Shown here piece by piece: positions 36,009 to 44,686 of a DNA stretch of 64,000 bases. The position numbers were made by a program, and so were the translations under genes. The notes under the pieces are model-generated. The model saw only the letters and a program-made list of their open reading frames with translations. It ran no database searches and was not told the DNA's origin. The DNA lies in assembly GCA_026129485.1 (NCBI GenBank), contig JAHCHY010000003.1:124001-188000 (forward strand), in the 5' to 3' direction. Each line of letters opens with the position of its first letter. Position 1 is the stretch's first letter. Source of the DNA: Cyclobacteriaceae bacterium (GTDB lineage Bacteria > Bacteroidota > Bacteroidia > Cytophagales > Cyclobacteriaceae).

Positions 36009-36526
36009 AACAGCTTACCGGCTTTTAAGGAAAACATCAGTACACCCACAGGCTTTTCATCATTTGCGTTAGCCTCTGCCTTTAAGCCCAGCGCAAAATA
36101 TTTCGAGAGCCTCCACGTGGTTTCAAACTCCACCAACCAACCGAGGCCTGTTCTTTTCCCGGGCCTTCTTCCCGCACCCGGGTTTAGAATTACACCGTTG
36201 CCGCCCCCCGGCACAGCCGGGCTATACACCACATACCCGATTCCTGTGCCTGCCGAAACAACGAACTTGTTTGAAGCGGGCGAAAGAAACGCGCCTACAA
36301 CCGGGCCGTAAGAATAGACCCGGTTGCCATTAAAAAAATGATCCTGCCAAAACAAGTAATCAAATCCATAATACAATTTATTACGGCTGACTGCTGCCTG
36401 TATATTGAGGCCTGATCCTAATGCACAAGTTAACCAGGCATTTGTGCCTGAATTTTTTTTCTGATCCTGTGCAAACACAGCATGGTTTAAGCACAGGTAA
36501 CAAACAGATAGAGCGGTTAGCCTCAT
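36005..36526 (-). CDS. Secreted beta-barrel-like protein, last gene of a four-gene operon
   Basis: The 173-residue product has a signal peptide (MRLTALSVCYLCLNHAVFAQ) followed by Gly/aromatic-rich alternating strands (YYGFDYLFWQDHFF and VSAGTGIGYVVYSP) typical of a small outer-membrane barrel. No family is recognised. It starts 2 nt after the preceding gene's stop and is therefore cotranscribed with the genes at 36529-38792. Confidence 0.65.
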   Translation of the reverse strand: MRLTALSVCYLCLNHAVFAQDQKKNSGTNAWLTCALGSGLNIQAAVSRNKLYYGFDYLFWQDHFFNGNRVYSYGPVVGAFLSPASNKFVVSAGTGIGYVVYSPAVPGGGNGVILNPGAGRRPGKRTGLGWLVEFETTWRLSKYFALGLKAEANANDEKPVGVLMFSLKAGKLF

Positions 36527-36528
36527 TG

Positions 36529-36990
36529 TTAGTTAAAGTCAGTTGGTTCGAGCGCGCGCACAAACTTTCCGGGAATCGGGTTGCCGTTATCATATCCCAG
36601 GATAATGTGGTGCAGTTTTTTGCGCGAATATTTAATCCTGTAACCGGTTCCTATTACGGATGCCACTACAAACATGGTAGAGCTCGTGTATGAAATTATC
36701 TGCGCTCCCTTGCCGGGGGTGCTTTCGCCTACGGTAGCTGAGCTCAGAACTGATCCAAACCCGGAAATCATACCTATCCCAAGTGAAACCCCGGCAATCG
36801 TAAAGCTGGTGTCGCTCTCTTTACGTTTTCTGTAAAACAGGTTTATAACTGCTGCTAAACTATCATTCCCATCGGCCAACTTCAAAAACTCTGCCTTGGT
36901 TAATGGCATTTTTGCAACTTGCTTTGAGGGTTGAGCCGCCAGATCGGCCGAAAGAATTACGACCAGGCAAAAAGAAACAAATACTTTCAT
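36529..36990 (-). CDS. Exported protein with a central membrane hairpin
   Basis: This 153-residue protein has a signal peptide (MKVFVSFCLVVILSADLAAQ), a short helical region, and two hydrophobic segments around residues 63-83 and 98-115 (Gly/Ser rich). A basic tail follows (YRIKYSRKKLHHIILGYDNG). I do not recognise it. It is third in a minus-strand operon with only 2 nt on either side, so it probably works with the serine hydrolase and the barrel proteins. Confidence 0.6.
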   Translation of the reverse strand: MKVFVSFCLVVILSADLAAQPSKQVAKMPLTKAEFLKLADGNDSLAAVINLFYRKRKESDTSFTIAGVSLGIGMISGFGSVLSSATVGESTPGKGAQIISYTSSTMFVVASVIGTGYRIKYSRKKLHHIILGYDNGNPIPGKFVRALEPTDFN

Positions 36991-36992
36991 CC

Positions 36993-38174
36993 CTATTCAA
37001 TTATTTTCAAGACAAGTTCACGCTCAAAATCACGAAATACCTGGCGCAAGGCTGTGTTACCATCCGTTCCGTAGTTCACAAAAAAGATCATAAGCCTGTT
37101 GTTTCGGGTTGGAAACAGGAACAGGTCGGCACTATAGCCTAAATCACGACCGGAGTGCCCCATGCCGAGGTGCTCAGAAAAATTTTTAAACTTCTGCACC
37201 ATGCCTACCCCGAGGTTATTCTCTTCGCTGTCATTTTCAGGAACCCATTCCTGCATGATGGCCAGGCTCGCTTCGCTTATCAGTGTTTTATCGTAGTAAA
37301 GCGCTTTGATGAACTTATGTAAATCCGTAACGGTACTGAAAATGCCACCATACCCATTGCCGCTTCCGGTAATTAAGTTCGATACATTTACGATTGTATT
37401 GTTGTTATATAAATCATAATAGCCCTGCGCTGTATTTTCGGGCAGCTTTTCGCGCGATTGCAAATACGTTTGCTCCATACCCAGCGGCTCAAAGAGCATT
37501 TGCCGTAAAGCCTTGCTGTGATGATAACCCAACACCTTGTCTAAGCACATACCCACTAAAGCGGTATTGGTATTACTGTACGATACCCCCTGGTTGGTAG
37601 CAAAAAGCGCTTTTTTACCATAGGCAAACTTCAGCAGGTCTTCCGCTTCCCATTGCCGGTTAGGGTTATTCAAAACCGCCAGGTAAAATTCAGAATCATC
37701 AATAATATCGTATATGCCGGTTGTGTGCTGTAAACAATTTTTAATTGTAACATGTTCCGCATTTTCAATCTTCGCTAAAATTTTTCCATCTATGTATTTA
37801 CCGATGGGGTCATTGATGTTCAGCAATCCGTCTTCCTGCAGCATAAATGTGAGTGTTGCTACCATTAGTTTTGTAATACTGGCAGCTTTGGACGGATTAC
37901 AGGGAAGAAAAGGTATGTTACGTGCAATGTCTGCTTTGCCGGCCTGTCCTATCCATACACCATCTTCGTCTTCTACCAAAGCTGAAATACCGGGAAGCCC
38001 ATTCTTTACATAGCGTGTAAGAATAGCATTAAAATCAGCTTGCTTCGGATGATTTGTATTAATGGCAACCGGTGATACAAACGAACAGGAAGCCGTTGGC
38101 CGGATGTCCGCTTCTTTGCAGGAAAGCAACCCGATTATTAAAGCTAAGAAGAGTGTTCTCGTTTTCGATTTCAT
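36993..38174 (-). CDS. Beta-lactamase-related serine hydrolase (class C fold), lipoprotein
   Basis: The 393-residue product has a lipoprotein signal (LFLALIIGLLSC, Cys at about 19). It is a penicillin-binding-like esterase of the class C family: SITK (SxxK nucleophile motif, about residue 94), YSNTN (YxN motif) and GHSGRDLG in the place of KTG/HxG. Such proteins are often D-aminopeptidases, esterases or peptidoglycan hydrolases and seldom true beta-lactamases. It is second in a four-gene operon with two barrel-like proteins, suggesting a cell-surface role. Confidence 0.85.
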   Translation of the reverse strand: MKSKTRTLFLALIIGLLSCKEADIRPTASCSFVSPVAINTNHPKQADFNAILTRYVKNGLPGISALVEDEDGVWIGQAGKADIARNIPFLPCNPSKAASITKLMVATLTFMLQEDGLLNINDPIGKYIDGKILAKIENAEHVTIKNCLQHTTGIYDIIDDSEFYLAVLNNPNRQWEAEDLLKFAYGKKALFATNQGVSYSNTNTALVGMCLDKVLGYHHSKALRQMLFEPLGMEQTYLQSREKLPENTAQGYYDLYNNNTIVNVSNLITGSGNGYGGIFSTVTDLHKFIKALYYDKTLISEASLAIMQEWVPENDSEENNLGVGMVQKFKNFSEHLGMGHSGRDLGYSADLFLFPTRNNRLMIFFVNYGTDGNTALRQVFRDFERELVLKIIE

Positions 38175-38177
38175 GGA

Positions 38178-38792
38178 TCAGAAAGATTTAGCTACTCCTA
38201 ACTGAAGTGTGTTGTAAGGCAACAAAGGCACATAGGATTTTACAAACGGAGTTTGAATCAAAACTCCGTAATTCGCTGTCAAGCTGGTATCCGTTGTAAT
38301 CCTGTATGCCCCCGAAAATGAAATCTTGACCATGCCTTGTGCACGGCCTATATTTTTTATCTGCTCATACTCACCGTTTCCATTCAGCTCAAAACGATCT
38401 GCAGCCGGCACACTGTGCAGGTAACCCAAACCAAGATGCCCGCGCAACTGCCAGGCTTTCCCGGTGTTATGCCTGTAGATGATTTCGGAAAATACCGGTA
38501 CACTATGTTGTACGAACCGGTGATACAGATAGCCTACCTGGACAGATTGTTCCCACGCATGCTTTCCCTTTTTATTCCAGGCAAACCTTACGCCTGCAGT
38601 AGTGAAGGAATGGTAGCTGGAAAACAGTTGCGTGGCGCCTGTAAAAGGCATGGCCGAAACCGCATTACCTGTTTCAAATATTATTTCCCGTCCAAGTTTT
38701 TCATGCTGCGCCTTAACCGGAAAACAAAGGGAAATTAATCCTGCCGGCAAAACACATAAGATGAGTTTAGTTCTGCATAAAAGCGAATACAT
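38178..38792 (-). CDS. Beta-barrel-like outer-membrane protein, first gene of a four-gene operon
   Basis: This 204-residue protein starts with a signal peptide (cleavage near FPVKAQ, residue 29) and shows alternating strands such as AWEQSVQVGYLYHRFV, WQLRGHLGLGYLH and YNTLQLGVAKSF, the last with the terminal Phe of barrels. The family is unknown. It precedes the serine hydrolase by 3 nt. The 345-nt divergent region upstream is shared with the nrdJ gene. Confidence 0.65.
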   Translation of the reverse strand: MYSLLCRTKLILCVLPAGLISLCFPVKAQHEKLGREIIFETGNAVSAMPFTGATQLFSSYHSFTTAGVRFAWNKKGKHAWEQSVQVGYLYHRFVQHSVPVFSEIIYRHNTGKAWQLRGHLGLGYLHSVPAADRFELNGNGEYEQIKNIGRAQGMVKISFSGAYRITTDTSLTANYGVLIQTPFVKSYVPLLPYNTLQLGVAKSF

Positions 38793-39137
38793 AACTATGT
38801 TCTTTTATAAAGTTAAAGGTCAAATAAATACAGGTTGGGCTTTCGATTATGTGAAATAAAGGAAACATCACTTTTTTAAATTGTAAAAAACCGAACTAAA
38901 GCCATGGCGTGAAAACCAGCAAAAACCGGTTTGATTGAAATATGTTCTCTACTGACTATCAGTTCGCAAGAATTTATCGATTATATAAAAATTAAATTCC
39001 GACCGTTAGCTATCATAGTATCAAGCACTAACAGCACTATTTAGCGGGCCAAAAGCCTGCACATGACATTTGTCATAGCACGGGTTAATCTCTAAACCGA
39101 CTTTAGGGCATCGTTTCACTTTTTAAACTTCTCCGTT
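38793..39137. other. 345-nt divergent intergenic region upstream of nrdJ
   Basis: It contains no gene I can support. Visible elements are the dyad ATGACATTTGTCAT (39063-39076) and a GCGGGC/GCCTGC stem (39044-39060). I looked for a cobalamin riboswitch because the downstream enzyme uses adenosylcobalamin, but saw no B12 box. Confidence 0.6.
39063..39076. promoter_or_regulatory. FNR/CRP-like dyad upstream of nrdJ
   Basis: ATGACA-TT-TGTCAT has 6-bp arms and a core TGAC-N4-GTCA, the size and symmetry of Crp/Fnr-family sites. It lies 62 nt before the nrdJ start, where an activator would bind. Confidence 0.4.
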
Positions 39138-41045
39138 ATGGTAATAGCCGAAGAACAACCCATCGTATCCTTACCTGCCTGTCCGGTAGGCAGGCTCCAA
39201 CTCAACCAGCAAATTTTAAGCGACCTGATCGTATATATGAAGTATGCCCGTTACCTGCCTGAATTAAAACGCAGGGAATCGTGGGATGAGATCTGTACGC
39301 GTTATGAAAATATGATGATCGAAAAATACCCGGCCATCCGGGATGATATCCGTTACTGGATGCAATATGTACGAGTAAAAAAAGTATTGCCCTCCATGCG
39401 TGCCATGCAGTTTGCCGGAACGGCTATTACCCGCAATAACAGTCGCATTTATAACTGTGCTTACCTGCCGGTAGATGACTTGCGTGCATTCTCCGAAACG
39501 CTGTTTCTGCTATTAGGAGGAACAGGAGTAGGCTACTCCGTACAACAACATCATGTTGAAAAGCTACCCGCTATCAAAAAAGCTGCCAAGCATAAAAAGT
39601 TTTTGATAGGCGATAGCCTGGAAGGCTGGGCCGATGCCATTAAAGTTCTGATGAAAGCCTACTTTGGCTTAAGCAAATACATGCCCGTGTTCGATTATTC
39701 TGATATTCGCCCGAAAGGTGCACGATTAGTAACGGCAGGCGGTAAAGCGCCCGGGCCTGAGCCACTGAAGCTGTGTGTGGCGCACGTGCAGTCTGTTTTA
39801 GATCGCAAAGCTGACGGTGATAAACTTACTCCGCTTGAATGCCACGATATTATGTGTTATTTGGCTAATGCAGTATTGGCGGGTGGCATTCGCAGGTCGG
39901 CTATGATTTCACTTTTCTCGGCCAGCGATGAAGAAATGCTTACCTGCAAATTCGGAAACTGGTGGGAGCTAAACGAGCAACGCGGTCGCGCCAACAATTC
40001 TGTTGTTCTGCCGCGTGATACAACCACGCGCGAACAATTCTTTGCCCTCTGGAAAAAAATTGAGCTGAGCGGCAGTGGCGAACCCGGCTTTTATTTTACC
40101 AACGATGTAAACTGGGGAACAAACCCCTGCTGTGAAATTGCACTACGGCCTTTCCAGTTTTGTAACCTGTGTGAAATAAACGTATCGGATATTGAAAGCC
40201 AGGAAGACTTGAATAACCGGGCAAAGGCTGCAGCTTTCCTCGGTACATTACAGGCTGGCTTCACCGATTTCCACTACTTACGCGAAGCATGGAGCACTAC
40301 CACAGCCGAAGATGCACTGATCGGTGTAGGCATGACAGGCATTGCCAGCGGTGAAATTTTAAAATACGATTTAAAGGAAGCAGCCGATGAAGTGAAGCAC
40401 ATGAACCTGGAAACTTCCGGACGTATTAACATCGAGTTTGCCGCACGGTGCACTACCATTAAACCATCGGGTACGACTTCGTTGGTGCTGGGAACTTCTT
40501 CCGGTATACACGCCTGGCATAACGATTATTATTTAAGACGTGTACGTATTGGCAAGAATGAAGCGCTCTACACCTACTTAAGCATTCACCATCCGGAATT
40601 GCTGGAGGACGATCTGCTCAACAGCAAACAAGCTATTATCTGCATTCCTCAAAAAGCACCGGAAGGCAGCATTGTACGAACCGAAGATGTAATGAGCTTG
40701 CTGGAGCGAATAAAAAAATTCAATACCGAATGGGTACAGGATGGCTCGCGCAGGGGTAACAATGCCAACAATGTTTCGGCCACAGTTTCTGTTGCCGATG
40801 GCGAATGGCAACGCGTGGGTGAATGGATGTGGGAAAACAAAGCCTCTTACAACGGGCTAAGCGTACTGCCTTTTGATAACGGTAACTACAAGCAAGCGCC
40901 TTTTGAAGATATACCGGCAGAGCGTTTCTACGAACTGGAGCAAAGTCTTAAAGCGATTGACCTGACGCAGGTATTTGAAGATGATGACGAAACCGATCAC
41001 AAAGCTGAAGCGGCTTGTGCCGGAGGCGCGTGTGCAATTGTTTAA
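39138..41045 (+). CDS. nrdJ: Adenosylcobalamin-dependent ribonucleotide reductase (class II)
   Basis: This oxygen-independent reductase converts ribonucleotides to deoxyribonucleotides using coenzyme B12 to start the radical. The 635-residue protein has RIYNCAYLPVDD (first redox Cys), LFLLLGGTGVGYSVQ, NPCCEIALRPFQFCNLCEI with the thiyl-radical Cys in the CNLCE segment, TIKPSGTTSLVLGTSSGIH, and a C-terminal redox tail with two Cys (AACAGGACAIV). It resembles the monomeric triphosphate reductases (RTPR type). Its N-terminus LPACPVGRL is encoded by a palindromic repeat. A class I enzyme is also encoded at 58025-61546. Confidence 0.9.
   Translation: MVIAEEQPIVSLPACPVGRLQLNQQILSDLIVYMKYARYLPELKRRESWDEICTRYENMMIEKYPAIRDDIRYWMQYVRVKKVLPSMRAMQFAGTAITRNNSRIYNCAYLPVDDLRAFSETLFLLLGGTGVGYSVQQHHVEKLPAIKKAAKHKKFLIGDSLEGWADAIKVLMKAYFGLSKYMPVFDYSDIRPKGARLVTAGGKAPGPEPLKLCVAHVQSVLDRKADGDKLTPLECHDIMCYLANAVLAGGIRRSAMISLFSASDEEMLTCKFGNWWELNEQRGRANNSVVLPRDTTTREQFFALWKKIELSGSGEPGFYFTNDVNWGTNPCCEIALRPFQFCNLCEINVSDIESQEDLNNRAKAAAFLGTLQAGFTDFHYLREAWSTTTAEDALIGVGMTGIASGEILKYDLKEAADEVKHMNLETSGRINIEFAARCTTIKPSGTTSLVLGTSSGIHAWHNDYYLRRVRIGKNEALYTYLSIHHPELLEDDLLNSKQAIICIPQKAPEGSIVRTEDVMSLLERIKKFNTEWVQDGSRRGNNANNVSATVSVADGEWQRVGEWMWENKASYNGLSVLPFDNGNYKQAPFEDIPAERFYELEQSLKAIDLTQVFEDDDETDHKAEAACAGGACAIV
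39174..39194 (+). repeat. Palindromic repeat inside the 5' end of nrdJ
   Basis: The unit begins CCTGCCT (39174-39180) and ends AGGCAGG (39188-39194) around a GTCCGGT centre, forming a near-perfect hairpin. It resembles a short GC-rich palindrome dispersed in Bacteroidota genomes and is translated here as the LPACPVGRL segment before the conserved domain. Confidence 0.55.
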
Positions 41046-41072
41046 GCAGATTCCTGTTAAAGAATTTCCTTT

Positions 41073-41122
41073 GCCACAGATACCCAGATTGGCACAAATT
41101 AAAAGGTGTGTATATCTGTGGC
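41073..41122. terminator. Hairpin between nrdJ and lpd (GCCACAGATA / TATCTGTGGC)
   Basis: Perfect 10-bp arms at 41073-41082 and 41113-41122 enclose a 30-nt loop with CAGATT-like direct repeats (ACAGATACCCAGATTGGCAC). It fills the space between two convergent genes. There is no long T run, so termination is uncertain; it may be a dispersed CACAGATT-type repeat. Confidence 0.4.
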
Positions 41123-42523
41123 TTACATGTGGATCGGCCTGTTAGCCGTGGCTGCCAGACACGCTTCCTTAACCGCTTCCATGTACGTAGGGTGCGCATG
41201 TGAGGTACGGGAGATGTCTTCGGCTGATGCGCGGAACTCCATCGCGGTAACACCGGCAGCAATCATATCGGCAGCACGTGCACCAATAATGTGTACGCCC
41301 AGAATTTCATCGGTATTCTTATCGGCCAGGATTTTCACAAAGCCATCCAGGTCCATCGAAGCACGGGCACGACCCAATGCCTTGTAGGGGAAGCTCCCGG
41401 TTTTATAAGCACGGCCTTCTGCTTTCAGTTGTTCTTCGGTAAAGCCGACACTTGCTACTTCCGGCCAGGTGTAAACAACTCCCGGAATCAAGTTGTAGTT
41501 GATGTGCGGTTTTTGCCCGGCTAATTGTTCAGCCACCAATACTCCTTCTTCTTCGGCCTTGTGCGCCAGCATAGCGCCACGCACCACATCGCCAATCGCG
41601 TAAATGTTATCTACTTTGGTTTTCAGGTGATCATCGACCGGAATCCTTCCCTTATCAAGCTCAATGCCCACATTCTCCAACCCAAGTCCATCGGTATAAG
41701 GTCTGCGCCCCACACTTACTAAGCAATAATCACCTTTCAGCTCAATGGCAGCGCCACCGTTTTTAGGTTCAGCTTTTACAATCACTTCCTTTCCTTTGCT
41801 TTCAACCGAAGTTACTTTATGGCCGAGGTAAAACTCCATGCCTAATTTTTTGGTTGATTTCTGCAATTCTTTGCCCAGCGATAAATCCATAGTCGGGATC
41901 AGGCTATCCAAAAACTCAACAACGGAAACTTTCGCACCGATACGCGCATACACCGAACCTAATTCCATACCGATCACACCTCCGCCAATCACGATCAGGT
42001 GTTTGGGGATTTCTTTTAGCTCCAACGCTTCGGTGCTGGATATAATCCTTTTCTTATCAAACGGGGCAAACGGTAATGGCGTAGGCTTTGAACCTGTTGC
42101 AATAATTACCTTCTCGGTTGTAATCCGGTTTTCCTTACCGTCTTTACCGGTAATCTTTATCGTATTTTTATCAACAAGCGAACCTACCCCTGTATGTACC
42201 TCAATTTTATTTTTCTTCATCAGGTAGGCAATACCATCTACATTGGCTTTCACGACTCCGGCTTTGCGTTTGATCATCTGTCCGATGTTGGCTTTCGGCT
42301 CGTTTATTTCAATGCCGTGCTCTTTAAAGTTATGAGCAGCATTGTGAAAATGCTCGGTTGAATCGAGCAAGGCCTTGGAAGGGATACAGCCTACATTCAG
42401 GCAGGTACCACCCAATGTATCATACTTTTCAATGAGGGCAACTTTAAAACCAAGCTGAGCGCAGCGAATGGCTGCTACATATCCCCCGGGCCCTGAGCCG
42501 ATAACGGTAACGTTGTATTGCAT
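41123..42523 (-). CDS. lpd: Dihydrolipoyl dehydrogenase (E3)
   Basis: E3 reoxidises dihydrolipoamide in 2-oxo acid dehydrogenase complexes using FAD and NAD+. The 466-residue form starts at ATG 42523 (MQYNVTVIGSGPGGYVAAIR) with the FAD-binding GxGxxG. The redox pair is in GGTCLNVGCIPSKALL, the NAD-binding motif is GGGVIGMELGSVYARIG, and the active-site HAHPTYMEAVKEA is near the end. It is the last gene of the odhA-sucB-lpd operon, 34 nt after sucB, with a TTCAAATT-type leader in the spacer. Confidence 0.97.
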   Translation of the reverse strand: MQYNVTVIGSGPGGYVAAIRCAQLGFKVALIEKYDTLGGTCLNVGCIPSKALLDSTEHFHNAAHNFKEHGIEINEPKANIGQMIKRKAGVVKANVDGIAYLMKKNKIEVHTGVGSLVDKNTIKITGKDGKENRITTEKVIIATGSKPTPLPFAPFDKKRIISSTEALELKEIPKHLIVIGGGVIGMELGSVYARIGAKVSVVEFLDSLIPTMDLSLGKELQKSTKKLGMEFYLGHKVTSVESKGKEVIVKAEPKNGGAAIELKGDYCLVSVGRRPYTDGLGLENVGIELDKGRIPVDDHLKTKVDNIYAIGDVVRGAMLAHKAEEEGVLVAEQLAGQKPHINYNLIPGVVYTWPEVASVGFTEEQLKAEGRAYKTGSFPYKALGRARASMDLDGFVKILADKNTDEILGVHIIGARAADMIAAGVTAMEFRASAEDISRTSHAHPTYMEAVKEACLAATANRPIHM

Positions 42524-42557
42524 AAAAACCAATTTCGAATTTATAATTTCAAATTAT

Positions 42558-44078
42558 TTAAACACCAAGTATCAATCTTCCCGGGTCTTCCAACAATTCT
42601 TTCACACGCACCAGGAAGCTTACCGATTCGCGGCCATCTACAATACGGTGATCGTATGATAGCGCGAGGTACATCATCGGGCGGATTACTACTTCGCCAT
42701 TAACCGCTACCGGGCGCTGCACAATATTGTGCATACCTAAAATTGCGGACTGCGGTGGATTGAGAATCGGTGTGGACATCATCGAACCAAACACACCGCC
42801 ATTCGTGATGGAGAAGGTTCCGCCCTGCATCTCATCAATGGAAAGCTTGCCATCGCGACCGCGTGTAGCCAAACGGATCACCTCCGCCTCGATCTGATCG
42901 AACGATAACGATTCGGCATTACGAATTACAGGCACCACAAGCCCGCGAGGTGTAGACACTGCTATCGAAACATCGCAGTAATTATGATAGATAATTTCAT
43001 CACCATTGATCTGCGCATTTACTGCCGGCCATTCTTTCAGCGCTACGCAAACCGCTTTGGTAAAAAATGACATAAAGCCCAGGCCTACACCGTATTTTTC
43101 TTTGAACTTGTCCTTGTACTTCGCACGCAAGTCCATTACAGGTTTCATGTCCACCTCGTTAAACGTAGTGAGCATGGCTGTTTCATTTTTCACCGACACC
43201 AACCGTTTCGCAATGGTTTTACGAAGTGAGGTCATTTTCTCCGTGCGCTTATCGCGTGCACCACCCGATGCAATTACCGGGGGCGTTGCAGCTGTTTTAG
43301 TCGGTTCAGTTTTCGCTGATGATTTCTGCGCATGGGTTGCGTCTTCCTTGGTGATGCGGCCACCTACACCAGAACCAGATACTTCCGATGATTTAATTCC
43401 TTTCTCATCCAGGATTTTGGCAGCCGCGGGTGACGGATGACCTGCTGCATAGTTTTTATCGCCAGTTGATGTTGTTGCAGCAGGCGTAGATGTTGTAGCT
43501 GTTACAGGCGCCCCGCCTTCGGTTATTTCAATTTTGCAAATCAATCCGCCAATCGGCAATGCCTGGCCTTCTTTCGCTACAATGCGTAAAATGCCATTTG
43601 CTTCGGCTGGTAATTCAAATGTGGCTTTGTCTGATTCTACCTCGGCAATAATTTCATCCAGCGCTACCAGGTCGCCATCTTTCTTCAGCCAGGTCGAAAT
43701 AGTTACTTCCGTGATGGATTCGCCCACAGCGGGCACTTTCATTTCTTTCACACCACCGGTTGCTTTTGCTTCCAATTTCGTTTCGGTTTTCGCAGCAGCT
43801 TTGCTATCGTCTTTCTTCTCTTCTTTTTTAGGTGTACTGCCCGATGCCGATTCGTCAATCTCGCAGATCAGCTCACCGATGGCAGCTGTTTCGCCAGCTT
43901 GCTTTTTTATTTTGAGAACACCCGCCTGCGGAGCGGTGAGCTCGAACGTTGCCTTATCGGATTCCAGCTCGGCAATTACTTCATCCATCTTCACCACATC
44001 ACCGTCTTTCTTAAGCCAATTGGCAATGGTAACTTCGGTAATCGATTCGCCAACGGTTGGTACTTTTACTTGTGCCAT
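42558..44078 (-). CDS. sucB: 2-oxoglutarate dehydrogenase E2 (dihydrolipoyllysine succinyltransferase)
   Basis: This 506-residue E2 transfers the succinyl group to coenzyme A. It carries two N-terminal lipoyl domains, each with ESDKATFEL whose Lys carries the lipoate (about residues 42 and 146). A peripheral-subunit-binding domain follows ([22 protein letters not shown], about 216), and then the catalytic domain with [16 protein letters not shown]. Two lipoyl domains instead of one are seen in several Bacteroidota. Its neighbours odhA (E1) and lpd (E3) confirm the complex. The DUF4160/DUF2442 genes lie between it and odhA. Confidence 0.95.
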   Translation of the reverse strand: MAQVKVPTVGESITEVTIANWLKKDGDVVKMDEVIAELESDKATFELTAPQAGVLKIKKQAGETAAIGELICEIDESASGSTPKKEEKKDDSKAAAKTETKLEAKATGGVKEMKVPAVGESITEVTISTWLKKDGDLVALDEIIAEVESDKATFELPAEANGILRIVAKEGQALPIGGLICKIEITEGGAPVTATTSTPAATTSTGDKNYAAGHPSPAAAKILDEKGIKSSEVSGSGVGGRITKEDATHAQKSSAKTEPTKTAATPPVIASGGARDKRTEKMTSLRKTIAKRLVSVKNETAMLTTFNEVDMKPVMDLRAKYKDKFKEKYGVGLGFMSFFTKAVCVALKEWPAVNAQINGDEIIYHNYCDVSIAVSTPRGLVVPVIRNAESLSFDQIEAEVIRLATRGRDGKLSIDEMQGGTFSITNGGVFGSMMSTPILNPPQSAILGMHNIVQRPVAVNGEVVIRPMMYLALSYDHRIVDGRESVSFLVRVKELLEDPGRLILGV

Positions 44079-44104
44079 GTAGTTTATGTTTTTATTGACT
44101 GTTT

Positions 44105-44383
44105 CTATTTTATTGTTCCTTCATATAAATCGGCAACTGGAAAAATCAATTCGTAGTCGTTCCAATTCAGGTTGCCGTTATCTATCTTAAATTGCTTAAT
44201 TAAGCGTTCATCCAAATATTTTGCTATAGACGGATGAGTTGCTTTTTTCAGAAAAGGCTTTAAATCAACCGCGTTTTCGTGCCCGTCTGTAAAAAGAATA
44301 CGAAATACATAATCGCCCAAATAAGCAGCCTTCTTAATTTTCATAACCTGAGTTTCAGGTGTTGTCAAATCAACTATCTTCAT
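44105..44383 (-). CDS. DUF2442 protein
   Basis: The 92-residue product has the DUF2442 pattern: [31 protein letters not shown], then [22 protein letters not shown]2442 genes are usually paired with DUF4160 genes in a two-gene module of unknown function that resembles a toxin-antitoxin layout. Here it overlaps the DUF4160 frame by 4 nt. The pair is inserted between odhA and sucB, so it is transcribed with the TCA-cycle genes. Confidence 0.85.
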   Translation of the reverse strand: MKIVDLTTPETQVMKIKKAAYLGDYVFRILFTDGHENAVDLKPFLKKATHPSIAKYLDERLIKQFKIDNGNLNWNDYELIFPVADLYEGTIK

Positions 44384-44684
44384 TTCAGTCGTTTGTTTAT
44401 TTTTTCACAAGAAACTTCTTTTTGATAAACAAAAAAGTCAATCCACTTTTGAACAATCTGGTCAGCATAATGCTGAAGGAACAGATCAAAATTCCGCTTA
44501 TCCTTACCAGCCAGTGGTTTTGCTCCTCTTACGTTTTTCAGGCTAATAGAAACAACTTTCCCATCCTTCAATTCGAATTCAGCCTTGGTCTCAAATTTCC
44601 ATAACGCCCATGAACGTGTATCGGTTCATGCTCATGGGCATAAAAGAAAATTACAATCCCCAGGTATTCAAAAATTTTTGGCAT
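44380..44684 (-). pseudogene. DUF4160 gene broken by a frameshift
   Basis: From ATG 44684, MPKIFEYLGIVIFFYAHEHE then PIHVHGRYGN is the classic DUF4160 start, but this frame stops at 44568. The rest of the family sequence (ETKAEFELKDGKVVSI to [18 protein letters not shown]) continues in another frame down to 44380. A single missing base near 44593-44600 (after GGAAATTT) would restore one frame. So it is either a one-base pseudogene or a sequencing error. It begins 3 nt after the odhA stop. Confidence 0.75.
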
Positions 44685-44686
44685 GA

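Noticed and set aside
38793-39137. Cobalamin riboswitch upstream of the B12-dependent reductase
   Set aside because: I found no B12 box or matching stem pattern by eye; a covariance-model search would be decisive.
44380-44684. Programmed frameshift in the DUF4160 gene
   Set aside because: There is no slippery heptamer or downstream pseudoknot at the shift site; a deletion or a sequencing error is simpler.
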